Source of the DNA: Croceibacterium ferulae
Lineage (GTDB): Bacteria; Pseudomonadota; Alphaproteobacteria; Sphingomonadales; Sphingomonadaceae
Reading direction: 5' to 3'
Assembly: GCF_003660445.1 (NCBI RefSeq)
Contig: NZ_QZVQ01000007.1
Location: forward strand, 186,001 to 250,000
DNA length: 64,000 bases
Each line of letters opens with the position of its first letter. The first letter of the stretch is position 1. The position numbers and the translations under genes are program-made. The notes under the pieces are model-generated. The model was not told where the DNA came from, did no database searches, and saw only the letters and a program-made list of their open reading frames with translations. Shown here piece by piece: positions 36,659 through 46,300 of the stretch.

Positions 36659-38359
36659 ATGGCATCTACCGCCACCCCCAGCCGCGACGATTTCGCGGCT
36701 CTCCTTGATGAACAGCTCGGCGGCGCCGACGGCGGCTTCGAAGGCCGCGTCGTCCACGGTACCGTCACCGCGATCGAGAACGGCATGGCCGTCATCGATG
36801 TCGGCCTGAAGAGCGAAGGCCGCATCTCCCTGCGCGAATTCATGCGTGGCGAGGACGACCACGGCCTGACCGTGGGTTCCGAAGTCGAAGTCTATGTCGA
36901 CCGCGTCGAGAACGCCGACGGCGAAGCCATGCTCAGCCGTGACCGCGCCCGTCGCGAAGCCGCGTGGGACAAGCTGGAAAGCGAATTCGGCGAAGGCAAG
37001 CGCGTCGAAGGCCGCATCTTCGGCCGCGTCAAGGGCGGCTTCACCGTCGACCTGGACGGCGCCGTGGCCTTCCTGCCCGGCTCGCAGGTCGATATCCGCC
37101 CCGTGCGCGATGTCACCCCGCTGATGGACGTGCCGCAGCCGTTCCAGATCCTCAAGATGGATCGCCGCCGCGGCAACATCGTCGTGTCGCGTCGCGCCGT
37201 GCTGGAAGAAACCCGTGCGGAACAGCGCAGCGAACTGATCGACCGTCTGGCCGAAGGTCAGGTGATCGAAGGCGTGGTGAAGAACATCACCGATTACGGC
37301 GCCTTCGTGGATCTGGGCGGCATCGACGGCCTGCTGCATGTCACCGACATGAGCTACAAGCGCGTCAACCACCCCTCGGAAGTGATCAATATCGGTGACA
37401 CCGTCACCGTGCAGATCATCCGCATCAATGCCGATACCCAGCGCATCAGCCTCGGCATGAAGCAGCTGGAAAGCGATCCGTGGGAAGGCGTCGCCGCCAA
37501 GTACCCCGTCGGCCTGAAGACCAGCGGCACCGTCACCAACATCACCGAATATGGCGCCTTCGTGGAGCTGGAAGCCGGGATCGAGGGTCTGGTCCACGTC
37601 TCCGAAATGAGCTGGACCAAGAAGAACGTGCACCCGGGCAAGATTGTCTCCACCTCTCAGGAGGTCGAGGTCATGGTGCTCGAGGTCGACAGCGACAAGC
37701 GCCGGATCAGCCTGGGCCTGAAGCAGGCACAGCGCAATCCGTGGGACGAGTTCGCCGACAGCCACCCGATCGGCACCGTTGTCGAAGGTGAAGTCAAGAA
37801 CGCGACCGAGTTCGGCCTGTTCGTCGGCCTGCCGGGCGACGTGGACGGCATGGTCCACATGTCCGACATCGCCTGGGGCATCTCGGGCGAGGACGCGCTG
37901 GCGCTGCACCGCAAGGGCGAGTCGGTCCAGGCCGTCGTGCTTGACGTGGATGTGGAAAAGGAGCGCATCAGCCTCGGCATGAAGCAGCTGGAAAAGGGTG
38001 CACCGGCCGCCGGTGTCGCCGCTTCCTCCGGCAGCCTGCGCCGCAACGAAGTCGTCACCGTCACCGTGCTGGAAGTGCGCGACGGTGGTCTGGAAGTCCA
38101 GGCGGGCGAGGATGGGGCCACCGGCTTCATCAAGCGTTCGGATCTGGGCCGCGACCGTGACGAGCAGCGTCCTGACCGCTTCCAGGCGGGCCAGAAGATC
38201 GACGCGCTGGTCATCGGTTTCGACCGTTCCAAGAAGCCGAACTTCTCCATCAAGGCGCGTCAGATCGCCGAAGAGAAGCAGGCCGTTGAACAGTACGGTT
38301 CGTCCGATTCGGGCGCGTCGCTGGGCGACATCCTGGGCGAGGCCCTGAAGCGCCAGTAA
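36659..38359 (+). CDS. rpsA: 30S ribosomal protein S1
   Basis: S1 (566 residues) binds mRNA leaders and helps unfold them on the ribosome. Six S1/OB repeats are visible, starting near residues 28, 113, 200, 287, 374 and 465; repeats 3 and 4 share the strongest motif (NITDYGAFVDLGGIDGLLHV and NITEYGAFVELEAGIEGLVH). Length is normal. A strong terminator follows. The usual cmk-rpsA adjacency is broken by an accessory insertion. Confidence 0.98.
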   Translation: MASTATPSRDDFAALLDEQLGGADGGFEGRVVHGTVTAIENGMAVIDVGLKSEGRISLREFMRGEDDHGLTVGSEVEVYVDRVENADGEAMLSRDRARREAAWDKLESEFGEGKRVEGRIFGRVKGGFTVDLDGAVAFLPGSQVDIRPVRDVTPLMDVPQPFQILKMDRRRGNIVVSRRAVLEETRAEQRSELIDRLAEGQVIEGVVKNITDYGAFVDLGGIDGLLHVTDMSYKRVNHPSEVINIGDTVTVQIIRINADTQRISLGMKQLESDPWEGVAAKYPVGLKTSGTVTNITEYGAFVELEAGIEGLVHVSEMSWTKKNVHPGKIVSTSQEVEVMVLEVDSDKRRISLGLKQAQRNPWDEFADSHPIGTVVEGEVKNATEFGLFVGLPGDVDGMVHMSDIAWGISGEDALALHRKGESVQAVVLDVDVEKERISLGMKQLEKGAPAAGVAASSGSLRRNEVVTVTVLEVRDGGLEVQAGEDGATGFIKRSDLGRDRDEQRPDRFQAGQKIDALVIGFDRSKKPNFSIKARQIAEEKQAVEQYGSSDSGASLGDILGEALKRQ

Positions 38360-38381
38360 GCGCCTCAGGCTTGTTCTGACG

Positions 38382-38423
38382 AAAGGCCCGTCCGCTCACC
38401 AGAGCGGGCGGGCCTTTCCGTTT
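38382..38423 (+). terminator. Intrinsic terminator of rpsA
   Basis: AAAGGCCCGTCCGCTC pairs with GAGCGGGCGGGCCTTT (16 pairs, one G-U) around the loop ACCA, followed by CCGTTT. The A and T runs at the base of the stem supply the termination tract. Confidence 0.9.
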
Positions 38424-38449
38424 GATGGTGGCGCGCCTAGCTGGGGCGC

Positions 38450-39175
38450 ATGACCCTGCAACTGCACACCTTCCCCGCCCTGTCCGACAATTACGGCTTC
38501 CTGCTGCACGATCCCGCCACCGGCGAAACCGCCTGCATCGACACGCCCGACGGCGCGGAATGCCTGAAGCAGGCGGCGCTGAAAGGCTGGCGCATCACGC
38601 AGGTGTGGAACACGCACTGGCACGCCGATCACACGCAGGGGAACCTGGCGATCAGGCAGGCCACCGGCTGCACCGTGATCGCTCCTGCGGCGGAGGCGCA
38701 CCGCATCGAAGGCGTGGACCGCACCGTCGCACCGGGCGACACCCTGATGCTGGGCGAATGGCAGGCAGATGTGTTTGCAGCCGGTGGCCACACGCTGGGC
38801 CACATCGCCTACCACCTCCCCGCCGCCGCCATCGTCTTTGTCGGCGACTGCCTGTTCGCGCTGGGCTGCGGTCGCATGTTCGAAGGGACGCCGGAACAGT
38901 TCTGGGCCAGCCTGCAACGCATCGCCGCGCTGCCGCCGGAAACCACGGTCTGCGGCGCCCACGAATACAGCGCCGCCAATGCCCGCTTCGCGCTCCACGC
39001 TGATCCCGACAATGAAGCGCTACAAGCCTATGCGCAGGAGATTACCGCCAGGCGTGAACGCGGCGAGCCGACCGTGCCCTTCCCGCTTGACCGGGAACTC
39101 GCAACCAACCCGTTCCTGCGCGCCGCCGACCCCGCGACCTTTGCCGCCCTGCGCGCCGCCAAGGACACCTACTGA
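38450..39175 (+). CDS. gloB: Hydroxyacylglutathione hydrolase (glyoxalase II)
   Basis: GloB (241 residues) hydrolyses S-lactoylglutathione to lactate and glutathione, the second step of methylglyoxal detoxification. The metallo-beta-lactamase metal motif THWHADH is at residues 55-61, with GHTLGHI near residue 113, FVGDCLFALGCGRMFEG near 130 and AHEYSAANARF near 168 supplying further ligands and substrate contacts. Length is typical. The end overlaps the stop of the convergent reductase gene. Confidence 0.96.
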   Translation: MTLQLHTFPALSDNYGFLLHDPATGETACIDTPDGAECLKQAALKGWRITQVWNTHWHADHTQGNLAIRQATGCTVIAPAAEAHRIEGVDRTVAPGDTLMLGEWQADVFAAGGHTLGHIAYHLPAAAIVFVGDCLFALGCGRMFEGTPEQFWASLQRIAALPPETTVCGAHEYSAANARFALHADPDNEALQAYAQEITARRERGEPTVPFPLDRELATNPFLRAADPATFAALRAAKDTY

Positions 39176-39780
39176 CCCGGATAGGGCTTCGCCTTCAGCA
39201 GCCCGGCCAGGTGCGCGGCATTGCCGGCGACCATCGCCGCCGTCTCGCTCACCTTGTCGGGCACCGCATCCAGATCCTTGAAATCGGTCGAGCCCATCGC
39301 CTCGCCCACCCAGTAGCAGGCGGCGACGGCCGGAATGGTCCAGCCGGTGTCGTTCAGGCTCTGGAACAGCTGCGCGGTGCTGAAATGGGCGCCATCCTCG
39401 TTCCCCACGATCGCCGCCACGGCCACCTTGCCATAGCTGGGCATGCGCCCGGCATCGTCGGTTTCGGAAAGGAAGGCGTCCATCCGCTCCAGCACCCGCT
39501 TGGCGACCGAGCCGATCTGGCCCATCCAGATAGGGCCGCCGAAGATCAGGATGTCATGCGCCAGGATCTTCTCCCTCAGCGCCGGCCAGGCATCGCCGTC
39601 ACCCTCGTCGGAGGTGACGCCGGGCTTCACATCGTGGTCGGCAACGCGCAGCACCTCCGTCAGTTCGACGTCGTGCTGCCTGAAGGCATCGGCCAGCACG
39701 CCGATCATGCGGTCCGTGCTGCTGTCCTCCCCGGTGCTGGGTTTCAGGGTGCAGTTGATGGCGATGGCAGTAAGGGCCAC
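39169..39780 (-). CDS. Flavodoxin-like NAD(P)H-dependent reductase
   Basis: The 203-residue protein has a flavodoxin-type fold: a phosphate loop at KPSTGEDSSTDRM near residue 14, FGGPIWMGQIGSVAKRVLER near 78 and the hydrophobic KVAVAAIVGNEDGAHF near 112. It probably binds FMN and transfers electrons from NAD(P)H, but the partner is unknown. The start is inferred as GTG at 39780, preceded by GGGAG at 7 bases; no ATG lies near the conserved N-terminus. That Shine-Dalgarno is part of a hairpin that also looks like the atp operon terminator. Confidence 0.8.
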   Translation of the reverse strand: MALTAIAINCTLKPSTGEDSSTDRMIGVLADAFRQHDVELTEVLRVADHDVKPGVTSDEGDGDAWPALREKILAHDILIFGGPIWMGQIGSVAKRVLERMDAFLSETDDAGRMPSYGKVAVAAIVGNEDGAHFSTAQLFQSLNDTGWTIPAVAACYWVGEAMGSTDFKDLDAVPDKVSETAAMVAGNAAHLAGLLKAKPYPGQ

Positions 39781-39787
39781 AAGAAAA

Positions 39788-39816
39788 CTCCCGCGCTGAT
39801 AGATCAGCAGCGGGAG
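39788..39816 (-). terminator. Terminator-like hairpin after atpF that carries the reductase ribosome-binding site
   Basis: On the minus strand CTCCCG pairs with CGGGAG and GCTGAT with ATCAGC, a two-part stem with a small bulge, followed by TTTTCTTGTG. The T tract makes it a likely terminator of the F0 operon, and the GGGAG in its 3' arm is the Shine-Dalgarno of the next gene. Confidence 0.7.
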
Positions 39817-39856
39817 CGTTTCAGGGGCAGTCGCAGTTCCGAACACCTGCGAAAAG

Positions 39857-40429
39857 TTAAAGCGCGGCGATCGCCTCGTCCACCAGCCGGCGGTCGGCGC
39901 CGGCATCGTGGCGCTGCGTGATCAGCTCCCGCGATGCGACGGTCGCGGCACGGGCGGCGCGGTCGCGCAGCTCGTCCACGGCGGCGCGTTCGGCGGCGGC
40001 GATGCGGTCTTCCGCCATGCGCTCGCGCCGGGCGATCAGTTCGGTCGTGTCGCTCTCCGCCTGCGTCAGCAGCGCATCCGCCTCGCGCCGCGCATTGGCG
40101 AGCATGTTGGCGGCGTCCTGCTCCGCACCGGCGATACGGCGGGCATATTCGTCGCGCAGGGCTTCCGCCTCCGCGCGCAGCTTCTTGGCCTCGTCCAGCT
40201 GGGTGCGGATCGCGGCAATACGGCCGTCCAGCCCGCCGGCGATCTTGCGGTGCACCTTGGCGCCGAAGACCGCGATCAGGATCAGGATCAGCATCGCCAG
40301 CGAAACCCACTGGAAGGGCGCCAGGCCCAGCAGTTCGGGTTCGACATGCACCACATTGCCATGCTGGGTGGTGGCGTGCAGCGCGGGGTCGGCCTCGCTG
40401 GTGGCGAAGACGTGGGGTGCGTTAGCCAT
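39857..40429 (-). CDS. atpF: ATP synthase F0 subunit b
   Basis: This 190-residue subunit b has one membrane helix (LAPFQWVSLAMLILILIAVF, about residues 35-55) and a long charged helical stalk typical of the peripheral stator that links F0 to F1. The N-terminal extension (about 30 residues before the helix) is typical of alphaproteobacterial AtpF. Start MANAPHVFATSEADP is the conserved one and overlaps the b' stop by 8 bases. It is the last gene of the operon. Confidence 0.93.
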   Translation of the reverse strand: MANAPHVFATSEADPALHATTQHGNVVHVEPELLGLAPFQWVSLAMLILILIAVFGAKVHRKIAGGLDGRIAAIRTQLDEAKKLRAEAEALRDEYARRIAGAEQDAANMLANARREADALLTQAESDTTELIARRERMAEDRIAAAERAAVDELRDRAARAATVASRELITQRHDAGADRRLVDEAIAAL

Positions 40430-40916
40430 GGGCCAGAGCCTTTCTGACGGCATGATGCGCGGCATCGCCATCCACATCGATGCCGGCGATGCGTGCAACG
40501 ATGCCCTGCGTCGCCTCGCTGGCGACCTGCTCGATCTCGGCCGCAGCGGCGGTGCGCGCGGCGTCGATGCGCTGCTCGGCCTGCGCCAGGCGGGCATCCA
40601 GACTGGTCTTGATACCGGCCAGACGCTGCTCGGCATCGCGCTTGGACTGGTCGCGCGCCTCGTTCACCAGCGCCTGCGCTGCTTCACGGTTCGCGGTTTC
40701 GCGGGTGCGCCAGGCTTCCTCGCGCGTGTCGGCTTCGTCCCGCGCGGCCTGGGCCACGGCAAGGTCGTCGCCGATGCGCCGGTCGCGGTCGGCCATGGTG
40801 TCCATCACGCGCGGCAGCATGCCGCGGCCGATGATGAAGAATGCCAGGGCGAAGATCACCAGCAGCCAGAAGATCTGGCTGGAATAGGTGCCTGCGAGCT
40901 GTTCGATCTGGGGCAT
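40422..40916 (-). CDS. atpF': ATP synthase F0 subunit b'
   Basis: The 164-residue b' subunit (also called AtpG in this group) starts MPQIEQLAGTYSSQIFWLLVIFALAFFII, with one membrane helix followed by an Ala/Arg/Glu-rich stalk. Alphaproteobacteria use a b/b' pair instead of two identical b subunits. It follows atpE after a 90-base gap containing a strong hairpin and overlaps atpF. Confidence 0.94.
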   Translation of the reverse strand: MPQIEQLAGTYSSQIFWLLVIFALAFFIIGRGMLPRVMDTMADRDRRIGDDLAVAQAARDEADTREEAWRTRETANREAAQALVNEARDQSKRDAEQRLAGIKTSLDARLAQAEQRIDAARTAAAAEIEQVASEATQGIVARIAGIDVDGDAAHHAVRKALAHG

Positions 40917-40957
40917 GGTTCGCCTAGCCGGGGAAAATCATCATTTCGTCAGCCACC

Positions 40958-40984
40958 GTCCGGCGCCGCCACGCGGCACCGGAC
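40958..40984 (-). other. Strong hairpin between atpE and atpF'
   Basis: On the minus strand GTCCGGTGCCGC pairs with GCGGCGCCGGAC (12 pairs, one T-G) around a 3-base loop. No T tract follows. It may stabilise the 3' end of the atpE message, since c subunits are needed in higher number than b, or partly terminate transcription; this is inferred. Confidence 0.55.
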
Positions 40985-41006
40985 AGGCGGCATGATCGCG
41001 CAACGC

Positions 41007-41231
41007 TTACTGGAAGATCAGCAGCGCGGCGACGACGAAGGCCAGCAGGCCCAGCAGCTCGGCACCGGCGAAGCCGATGAACAGGCGACCCTGCTGCGCG
41101 TCGGCAGCACCCGGGTTGCGCAGCGCGCCTTCCAGGAACTTGGCGAACACATTGCCCACGCCGATGGAGGCGAGGCCGCAACCGATGGCAGCGAGACCGG
41201 CGCCGAGCAGCTTGGCGGCTTCAGGTTCCAT
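41007..41231 (-). CDS. atpE: ATP synthase F0 subunit c
   Basis: Subunit c (74 residues) forms the proton-driven ring. Two membrane helices are joined by the polar loop EGALRNPGAADAQQG, and the proton-carrying acid is Glu58 in FAGAELLGLL. AAGGAG precedes the ATG. The gene shows the glycine-rich first helix GAGLAAIGCGLASIGVG typical of the family. Confidence 0.97.
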   Translation of the reverse strand: MEPEAAKLLGAGLAAIGCGLASIGVGNVFAKFLEGALRNPGAADAQQGRLFIGFAGAELLGLLAFVVAALLIFQ

Positions 41232-41276
41232 GATAAAACTCCTTGCAGATTGAAAAGGTTGGGCAGATTGAACGGG

Positions 41277-42065
41277 TTAGTGAAGGTTTTCGGCGTCGTT
41301 GATATACAGCGACGTCAGCAGAGCGAAGACATAGGCCTGAATGCCGGCCACCAGGATCTCCAGCGCGCAGATGCCGACCATCAGCGCCAGGCTGGGCAGC
41401 CCGATGAAGATGCCATAGCCGATTCCGGCGTTGCCGCCAGAGATCACGAAGGACGACAGCACTTCCAGCAGCACGTGCCCGGCCATCATTGCCACGAACA
41501 GTCGCAGGCCCAGGCTGAACGGACGCACCATGAAGGAGATGAGCTCGATCGGGGCGATGATCGGCGCCATCCACCACGGAGTGCCGTGCGGCAGGAACAG
41601 GCTGAAGAAGTGCAGGCCGTGCTTGGCAAAGCCCACGATCAGCACGATGGAGAAGGACAGCACCGCCAGCACGCCGGTCACGGTGAAGTGGCTGGTGAAG
41701 GTGAACGGGTGCACGCCCACCACGCCCAGCGGCATCAGCCCCAGCATGTTGGCGAACAGGATGAACATGAACAGCGTGAAGATGTAGGGCACATATTTGC
41801 GCCCCGCCGGGCCGACGTTGGCCAGCAGCATGTCGTCGATGAAGCCGGTGAAGGTCTCCACCGCCATCTGCCAGCGGCCCGGCACCAGCGACCGCTTCAT
41901 GCCACCCAGCATGAACAGCCACAGCACGACGGCGCTGATCGCCATCCACAGCGCACTGTTGGTGAAAGAAATGTTGTAGCCCGCCAGCTCCCAGTTCGCG
42001 GAGCCGAAGATCGGCTCGATCGTGAACTGGTGCATCGGATCGACCTTGGCCGGTTCGGCTGCCAC
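41277..42065 (-). CDS. atpB: ATP synthase F0 subunit a
   Basis: Subunit a (262 residues) forms the proton half-channels beside the c ring. The essential Arg is in RPFSLGLRLFVAMMAGHVLLE, and IGYGIFIGLPSLALMVGICALEILVAGIQAYVF is the final helix pair with the conserved Gln. Five to six membrane helices are visible. It is 91 bases after atpI and 45 before atpE; that second gap has TTCAATCTGC twice in direct repeat. Confidence 0.97.
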   Translation of the reverse strand: MAAEPAKVDPMHQFTIEPIFGSANWELAGYNISFTNSALWMAISAVVLWLFMLGGMKRSLVPGRWQMAVETFTGFIDDMLLANVGPAGRKYVPYIFTLFMFILFANMLGLMPLGVVGVHPFTFTSHFTVTGVLAVLSFSIVLIVGFAKHGLHFFSLFLPHGTPWWMAPIIAPIELISFMVRPFSLGLRLFVAMMAGHVLLEVLSSFVISGGNAGIGYGIFIGLPSLALMVGICALEILVAGIQAYVFALLTSLYINDAENLH

Positions 42066-42156
42066 GTTAACGTCCTTCGTTCATTGCCGCCCTGCGAACG
42101 GGGCGTCGCCAAGAAAGTCGGCGCCGTTCCTGCACCCTTCGCGTATCGTCGCGGGT

Positions 42157-42474
42157 TCAGTCAGGGCGCCGGCTCGAAATCCGAATGATATTCCTGAAGG
42201 CCACCACTATCCCCAGGGACAGCATGATCAACAGGCCCCAAGGCCCGGTGCCGGCGAAGTGATCGATCACCCAGCCGATTACCAAGCCACCCAGGATCCC
42301 GCCGAGCAGTTCCGCCAGCACCCGGTTGCCAAGCTTGTAGGAAGCGTCGGCGCCGGTACCGCGCGGACGATTGCGCTCCTCTTCACGCTCCTGCGCGGCC
42401 TTAAGCCGCTGCCCGAGCGCGTCGATCCTCGCATCCCCCCCGTCAGGTTCCCGAGCGGACTGGTCGTCGTTCAT
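42157..42474 (-). CDS. atpI: AtpI/AtpZ-family F0F1 ATP synthase accessory protein
   Basis: The 105-residue product has a charged N-terminal half (INDD/E-rich, GQRLKAAQEREEERNR) and two membrane helices in LAELLGGILGGLVIGWVIDH and PWGLLIMLSLGIVVAF, the AtpI/AtpZ pattern. Members aid c-ring assembly or magnesium supply. MNDDQSAREPDGGD at 42474 is the start. It opens the F0 operon. Confidence 0.88.
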   Translation of the reverse strand: MNDDQSAREPDGGDARIDALGQRLKAAQEREEERNRPRGTGADASYKLGNRVLAELLGGILGGLVIGWVIDHFAGTGPWGLLIMLSLGIVVAFRNIIRISSRRPD

Positions 42475-42583
42475 CACCGGTTCCCTTACCTGGGCAACGA
42501 CGTGACAGACGGCCTGCCCGCCTGGGGCGCCGATCCCGTAGGCGGGCTGCACCCCCAAGTCAACACGCCGCCGGCCGTGATCC

Positions 42584-43324
42584 TTACCTTGCGATCAACC
42601 CCAGCGCCCGCAAGGAGACATGTCCTTCGCGCCCGATGATGACATGGTCATGCAGCGCGATCCCCATGTGCTGCGCCACCGTGGCGATATGATTGGTCAG
42701 CTGGATATCGGCCTGGCTCGGCTTCGGATTGCCGCTGGGGTGATTGTGCACCAGAATCAACGCCGCCGCGCCGATATTCGCCCCCTTCAGCACCACCTCG
42801 CGGGCATAGACCGCAGCCTCGTTCACCGTGCCGTCGCTGAACAGATGATCGTCGATCAGCCCGTTGCGCGAATCCAGATACAGCACCCGCACGCGCTCCG
42901 TCGTCAGGTGCGCCATGTCGATGGAAAGGTAATCCACCAGCGCCTGCCAGTTGCCCAGCACCGGGCGCGCTTTCGCCTGACCCTTGGCCATCCGCCGGGC
43001 AGCGACCGCGGCAATGCGCAGCGCGCCGATGCCGCCCTCGCCCATGCCCTTCACCTGCCGCAGCAGCACGGGATCGGCATCCAGCACGGCGCCCAGGCTG
43101 CCGAAGCGGCGCAGCAGTTCCTTCGCCAGCGGCTTGGTATCGCCGCGCGGATTGGCGCCGAACAGCAGGAACTCGATCACCTCGTAATCCGCCAGCGCAT
43201 CCGGCCCGCCGGTGATCAGCCGCTGGCGCAGCCGCGCACGGTGGCCCGCCGCGCCATCCACCCTGGCGGGCACGGCAGGCGTATCGTCCAGGGGCAGAAG
43301 CGGCGCGACCATCGCAAGACGCAT
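42584..43324 (-). CDS. radC: DNA repair protein RadC (JAB/MPN-domain)
   Basis: This 246-residue protein belongs to the RadC family, whose JAMM metal motif is visible as HNHPSGNPKPSQAD (residues 193-206), after a helix-hairpin-helix region near LLRQVKGMGEGGIGALR. The name is historic; a proven role in repair is lacking. The start at 43324 gives MRLAMVAPLL; an ATG at 43312 is an alternative. The start faces the ydbH start with a 35-base gap, so promoters must be very compact or lie within the genes. Confidence 0.92.
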   Translation of the reverse strand: MRLAMVAPLLPLDDTPAVPARVDGAAGHRARLRQRLITGGPDALADYEVIEFLLFGANPRGDTKPLAKELLRRFGSLGAVLDADPVLLRQVKGMGEGGIGALRIAAVAARRMAKGQAKARPVLGNWQALVDYLSIDMAHLTTERVRVLYLDSRNGLIDDHLFSDGTVNEAAVYAREVVLKGANIGAAALILVHNHPSGNPKPSQADIQLTNHIATVAQHMGIALHDHVIIGREGHVSLRALGLIAR

Positions 43325-43359
43325 TGCCTTTGCCGATGCTTGCTTGCAAGTGGACGCCG

Positions 43360-46300
43360 ATGGCCGACGATGTCGCATCCGATCCCGAGGCCGCCGCATC
43401 GCCGGAAGTGCCGCCACGCGGCCGCATTGGCTGCTGGGCGGCTGTCGCCATGCTCGTGTTCCTGCTGGGCAGCCTGCTGTTCCTATGGCTCAGCCGAGAG
43501 CGCATCGCCGGCGACATCATCACCGATCTGCTGGACGACAACCGCATCCAGGCGACCTACCGCATCGAAAGCATCGGCCCGCGCCAGCAGGTGCTGGCCG
43601 ATGTGGTGGTGGGCGACCCCGCCCGGCCCGATCTGACCGTCGAGCGGATCGTGGTCCGGATCGGCCCCCGCCTGGGTACGCCGGCGCTGGAATCGGTGCG
43701 GCTGATCCGCCCGCGCCTGTACGGCACTTACACGGATGGCCAGCTCAGCTTCGGTGCGCTCGACCCCCTTCTGTTCGAAGGCGAGCGGACCGGCCCCTTT
43801 ACCCTGCCCGACCTGCGGCTGGCGGTGGAGGACGGGCGCGGCCTGCTGACCGGCAATGATGGCCGGCTGGGCATCAGCCTGGCCGGCAGCGGCTGGCTGC
43901 GCGATGGCTGGACGGGAGAGATCGCCGCGATCACCCCGCGATGGGCGCAAGCCGGCTGCACGGCCACCGATGCCAGCCTGTATGGCCGCCTGTCGATCCG
44001 CAACGCTCGCCCGCACATCGCCGGGCCGCTGCGGCTCGGCCGGCTGGCCTGCCCCGATGCCGGGATCGCGCTCGCCGGCGTGACCGCCCCGCTGGACGTG
44101 ACCGCGGAACAGGCGCTGGACGGGTTCAGCGGCCGCGCGCAACTCGCCAGTGGCGCCACCACCCTGCCGCAGGTGACGGCGCGCGGCACGGAAGGCACGC
44201 TGCGCTTCACCTGGCGCAAGGATGCGCTGACCGCCGATTACCAGCTGACCGGCACGCAGGTGCAGGCCGGCGGGGTCGCGCTGGCGAGCCTGGCGCTGGA
44301 AGGTGCGCTGCGCACGCGTGGCGGGTTGCAGCGCGTCGAGCTGGAGGCGGATGCCAGCGCGGCCGGCATCGCGCTCGGCTCCGCGCCGGACCGCGCCCTC
44401 GCCGGCGCGCAGGCCGGCACGCGCAACACCCTGCTCTACCCCCTGCTGGGCCAGATGCGCCGCACCCTGGCGCGTGAGACGCCGGGCAGCACCCTGACGG
44501 GGAACCTGATCGCCCGCCGCGTGCCGGGGGCAGACGATGCCGGCGAGCCCACGCTCACTTTGCTGGTACCATCCGCCACCCTGCGGGGCGGCAGCGGGGA
44601 CACGCTGCTGCGGGTGTCGCGCGTGCAGCTGGTCGATGGCGGGGGGCAGCCGCTGCGCTGGTCGGGCAACATGCTGACCGGGGGCGATCTGCCGCGCATC
44701 AATGCCCGGGTGGAACAGGCGCGCGATGGCGGGCTGGAACTGGTCGGCAGCATGGCCCCCTGGCGCGTGGGCGACAGCAGCCTGGCCGTGCCGCGCCTGA
44801 CGCTGGCCCATGCCGGCGGTGGCAGCTGGCGCTTCGCGGGGGCCATCCAGGCCAGCGGCGCCCTGCCCGGCGGCAGCGCCCGCAATCTCCAGGTGCCGCT
44901 GGACGGCACATGGTCGCGCCGCGGCGGCCTGGCCATGTGGCGCGGCTGCACCGATCTGCGGTTCGATGCGCTGGCCTACGCCAATCTTGCGCTCGACCGG
45001 CGGCGCCTGACCCTGTGCCCGCCGCGCGGGGTGCCGATCCTGCGCCTGTCCCCCGGTGGCCGGCTGGCGGTGGCGGCGGGCGCACCGGCGCTGCAGCTGA
45101 CCGGCCGGCTGGGGGAGACACCCATCGCCATCGACAGCGGCCCGGTCGGCTTCGCCTGGCCCGGCACGCTGACCGCGCGCGCCGTGACCGTGGCGCTCGG
45201 CCCGCGGGACACCGCCACCCGCTTCGTGCTGACCGGCCTGACCGCGCAACTGGGGCAGGAGCTCGGCGGCACCTTTGCCGGCACCGATGTGCTGCTCAAC
45301 GCGGTCCCGCTCGACATTCGGGACGGGGCCGGCACCTGGCGCTATGCGGGCGGGCAGCTGACGCTCGCCGATGGCAGCTTCCGGCTGGAGGATCGGGCGC
45401 CGGTCGACCGCTTCAACCCGCTGGTGGCGCGCGGTGCCACCCTGTCGCTGCTCGACAACCGCATCACCGCCGATGCGCTGCTGCGCGAACCTGCCAGCGA
45501 CCGGGCGATCACCCGCGTGGCCATCGCGCACGACCTTGCCACCGGCGCCGGCCGGGCCGACCTGGCGGTGGACCGGATCACCTTCGACAAGGGGCTGCAG
45601 CCGGTGACGCTGACCCCGCTGGCGCTGGGCGTGGTGGCCGATGTGGCGGGCGACGTCACGGGCGACGGGCTGATCGAATGGAATGAAACCGGCGTCAGCA
45701 GCACCGGCACCTTCACCACCGACGATCTGGACCTCGCCGCCGCCTTCGGCCCGGTGACGGGCGCGTCCGGCACCATCGCTTTTGCCGATCTGCTGGGCCT
45801 GACCACCGCGCCGGACCAGGTGCTGCGCATCGCCACGGTCAATCCGGGGATCGAGGTGGTCGACGGCGTGATCCGCTATGCCCTGCGGAACGGAGAAGCG
45901 TTGACGGTGCATGAGGGGCAGTGGCCATTCTTCGGCGGCCGGCTGGTCATGCAGCCGGTGACCATCAGGTTCGGCGTGCCGGAAGTGCGGCGCTACACCT
46001 TCGAGATCACCGGCCTGGATGCCGCACGCTTCGTGACCAATTTGGGCATGTCCAACCTGTCCGCCACCGGCACGTTCGACGGCACGATGCCGATCGTGTT
46101 CGACGCCGCCGGCAATGGCCAGCTGGCGGGCGGGCTGCTGGTGTCCAACGCGCCCGGTGGCAATGTCTCCTATGTCGGCGAACTGACATACGAGGACCTG
46201 TCGCCCATCGTGAACTTCGCCTTCGATTCGCTGCGCTCGCTCGATTACGAGAAGATGAGCATCCAGCTGGACGGCAGCCTGACGGGGGAGATCGTGACCC

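Noticed and set aside
43483-45912. 809-codon open frame opposite ydbH
   Set aside because: Composition is typical of antisense translation of a GC-rich gene, and the ydbH frame has a membrane helix, conserved C-terminus and operon partners.
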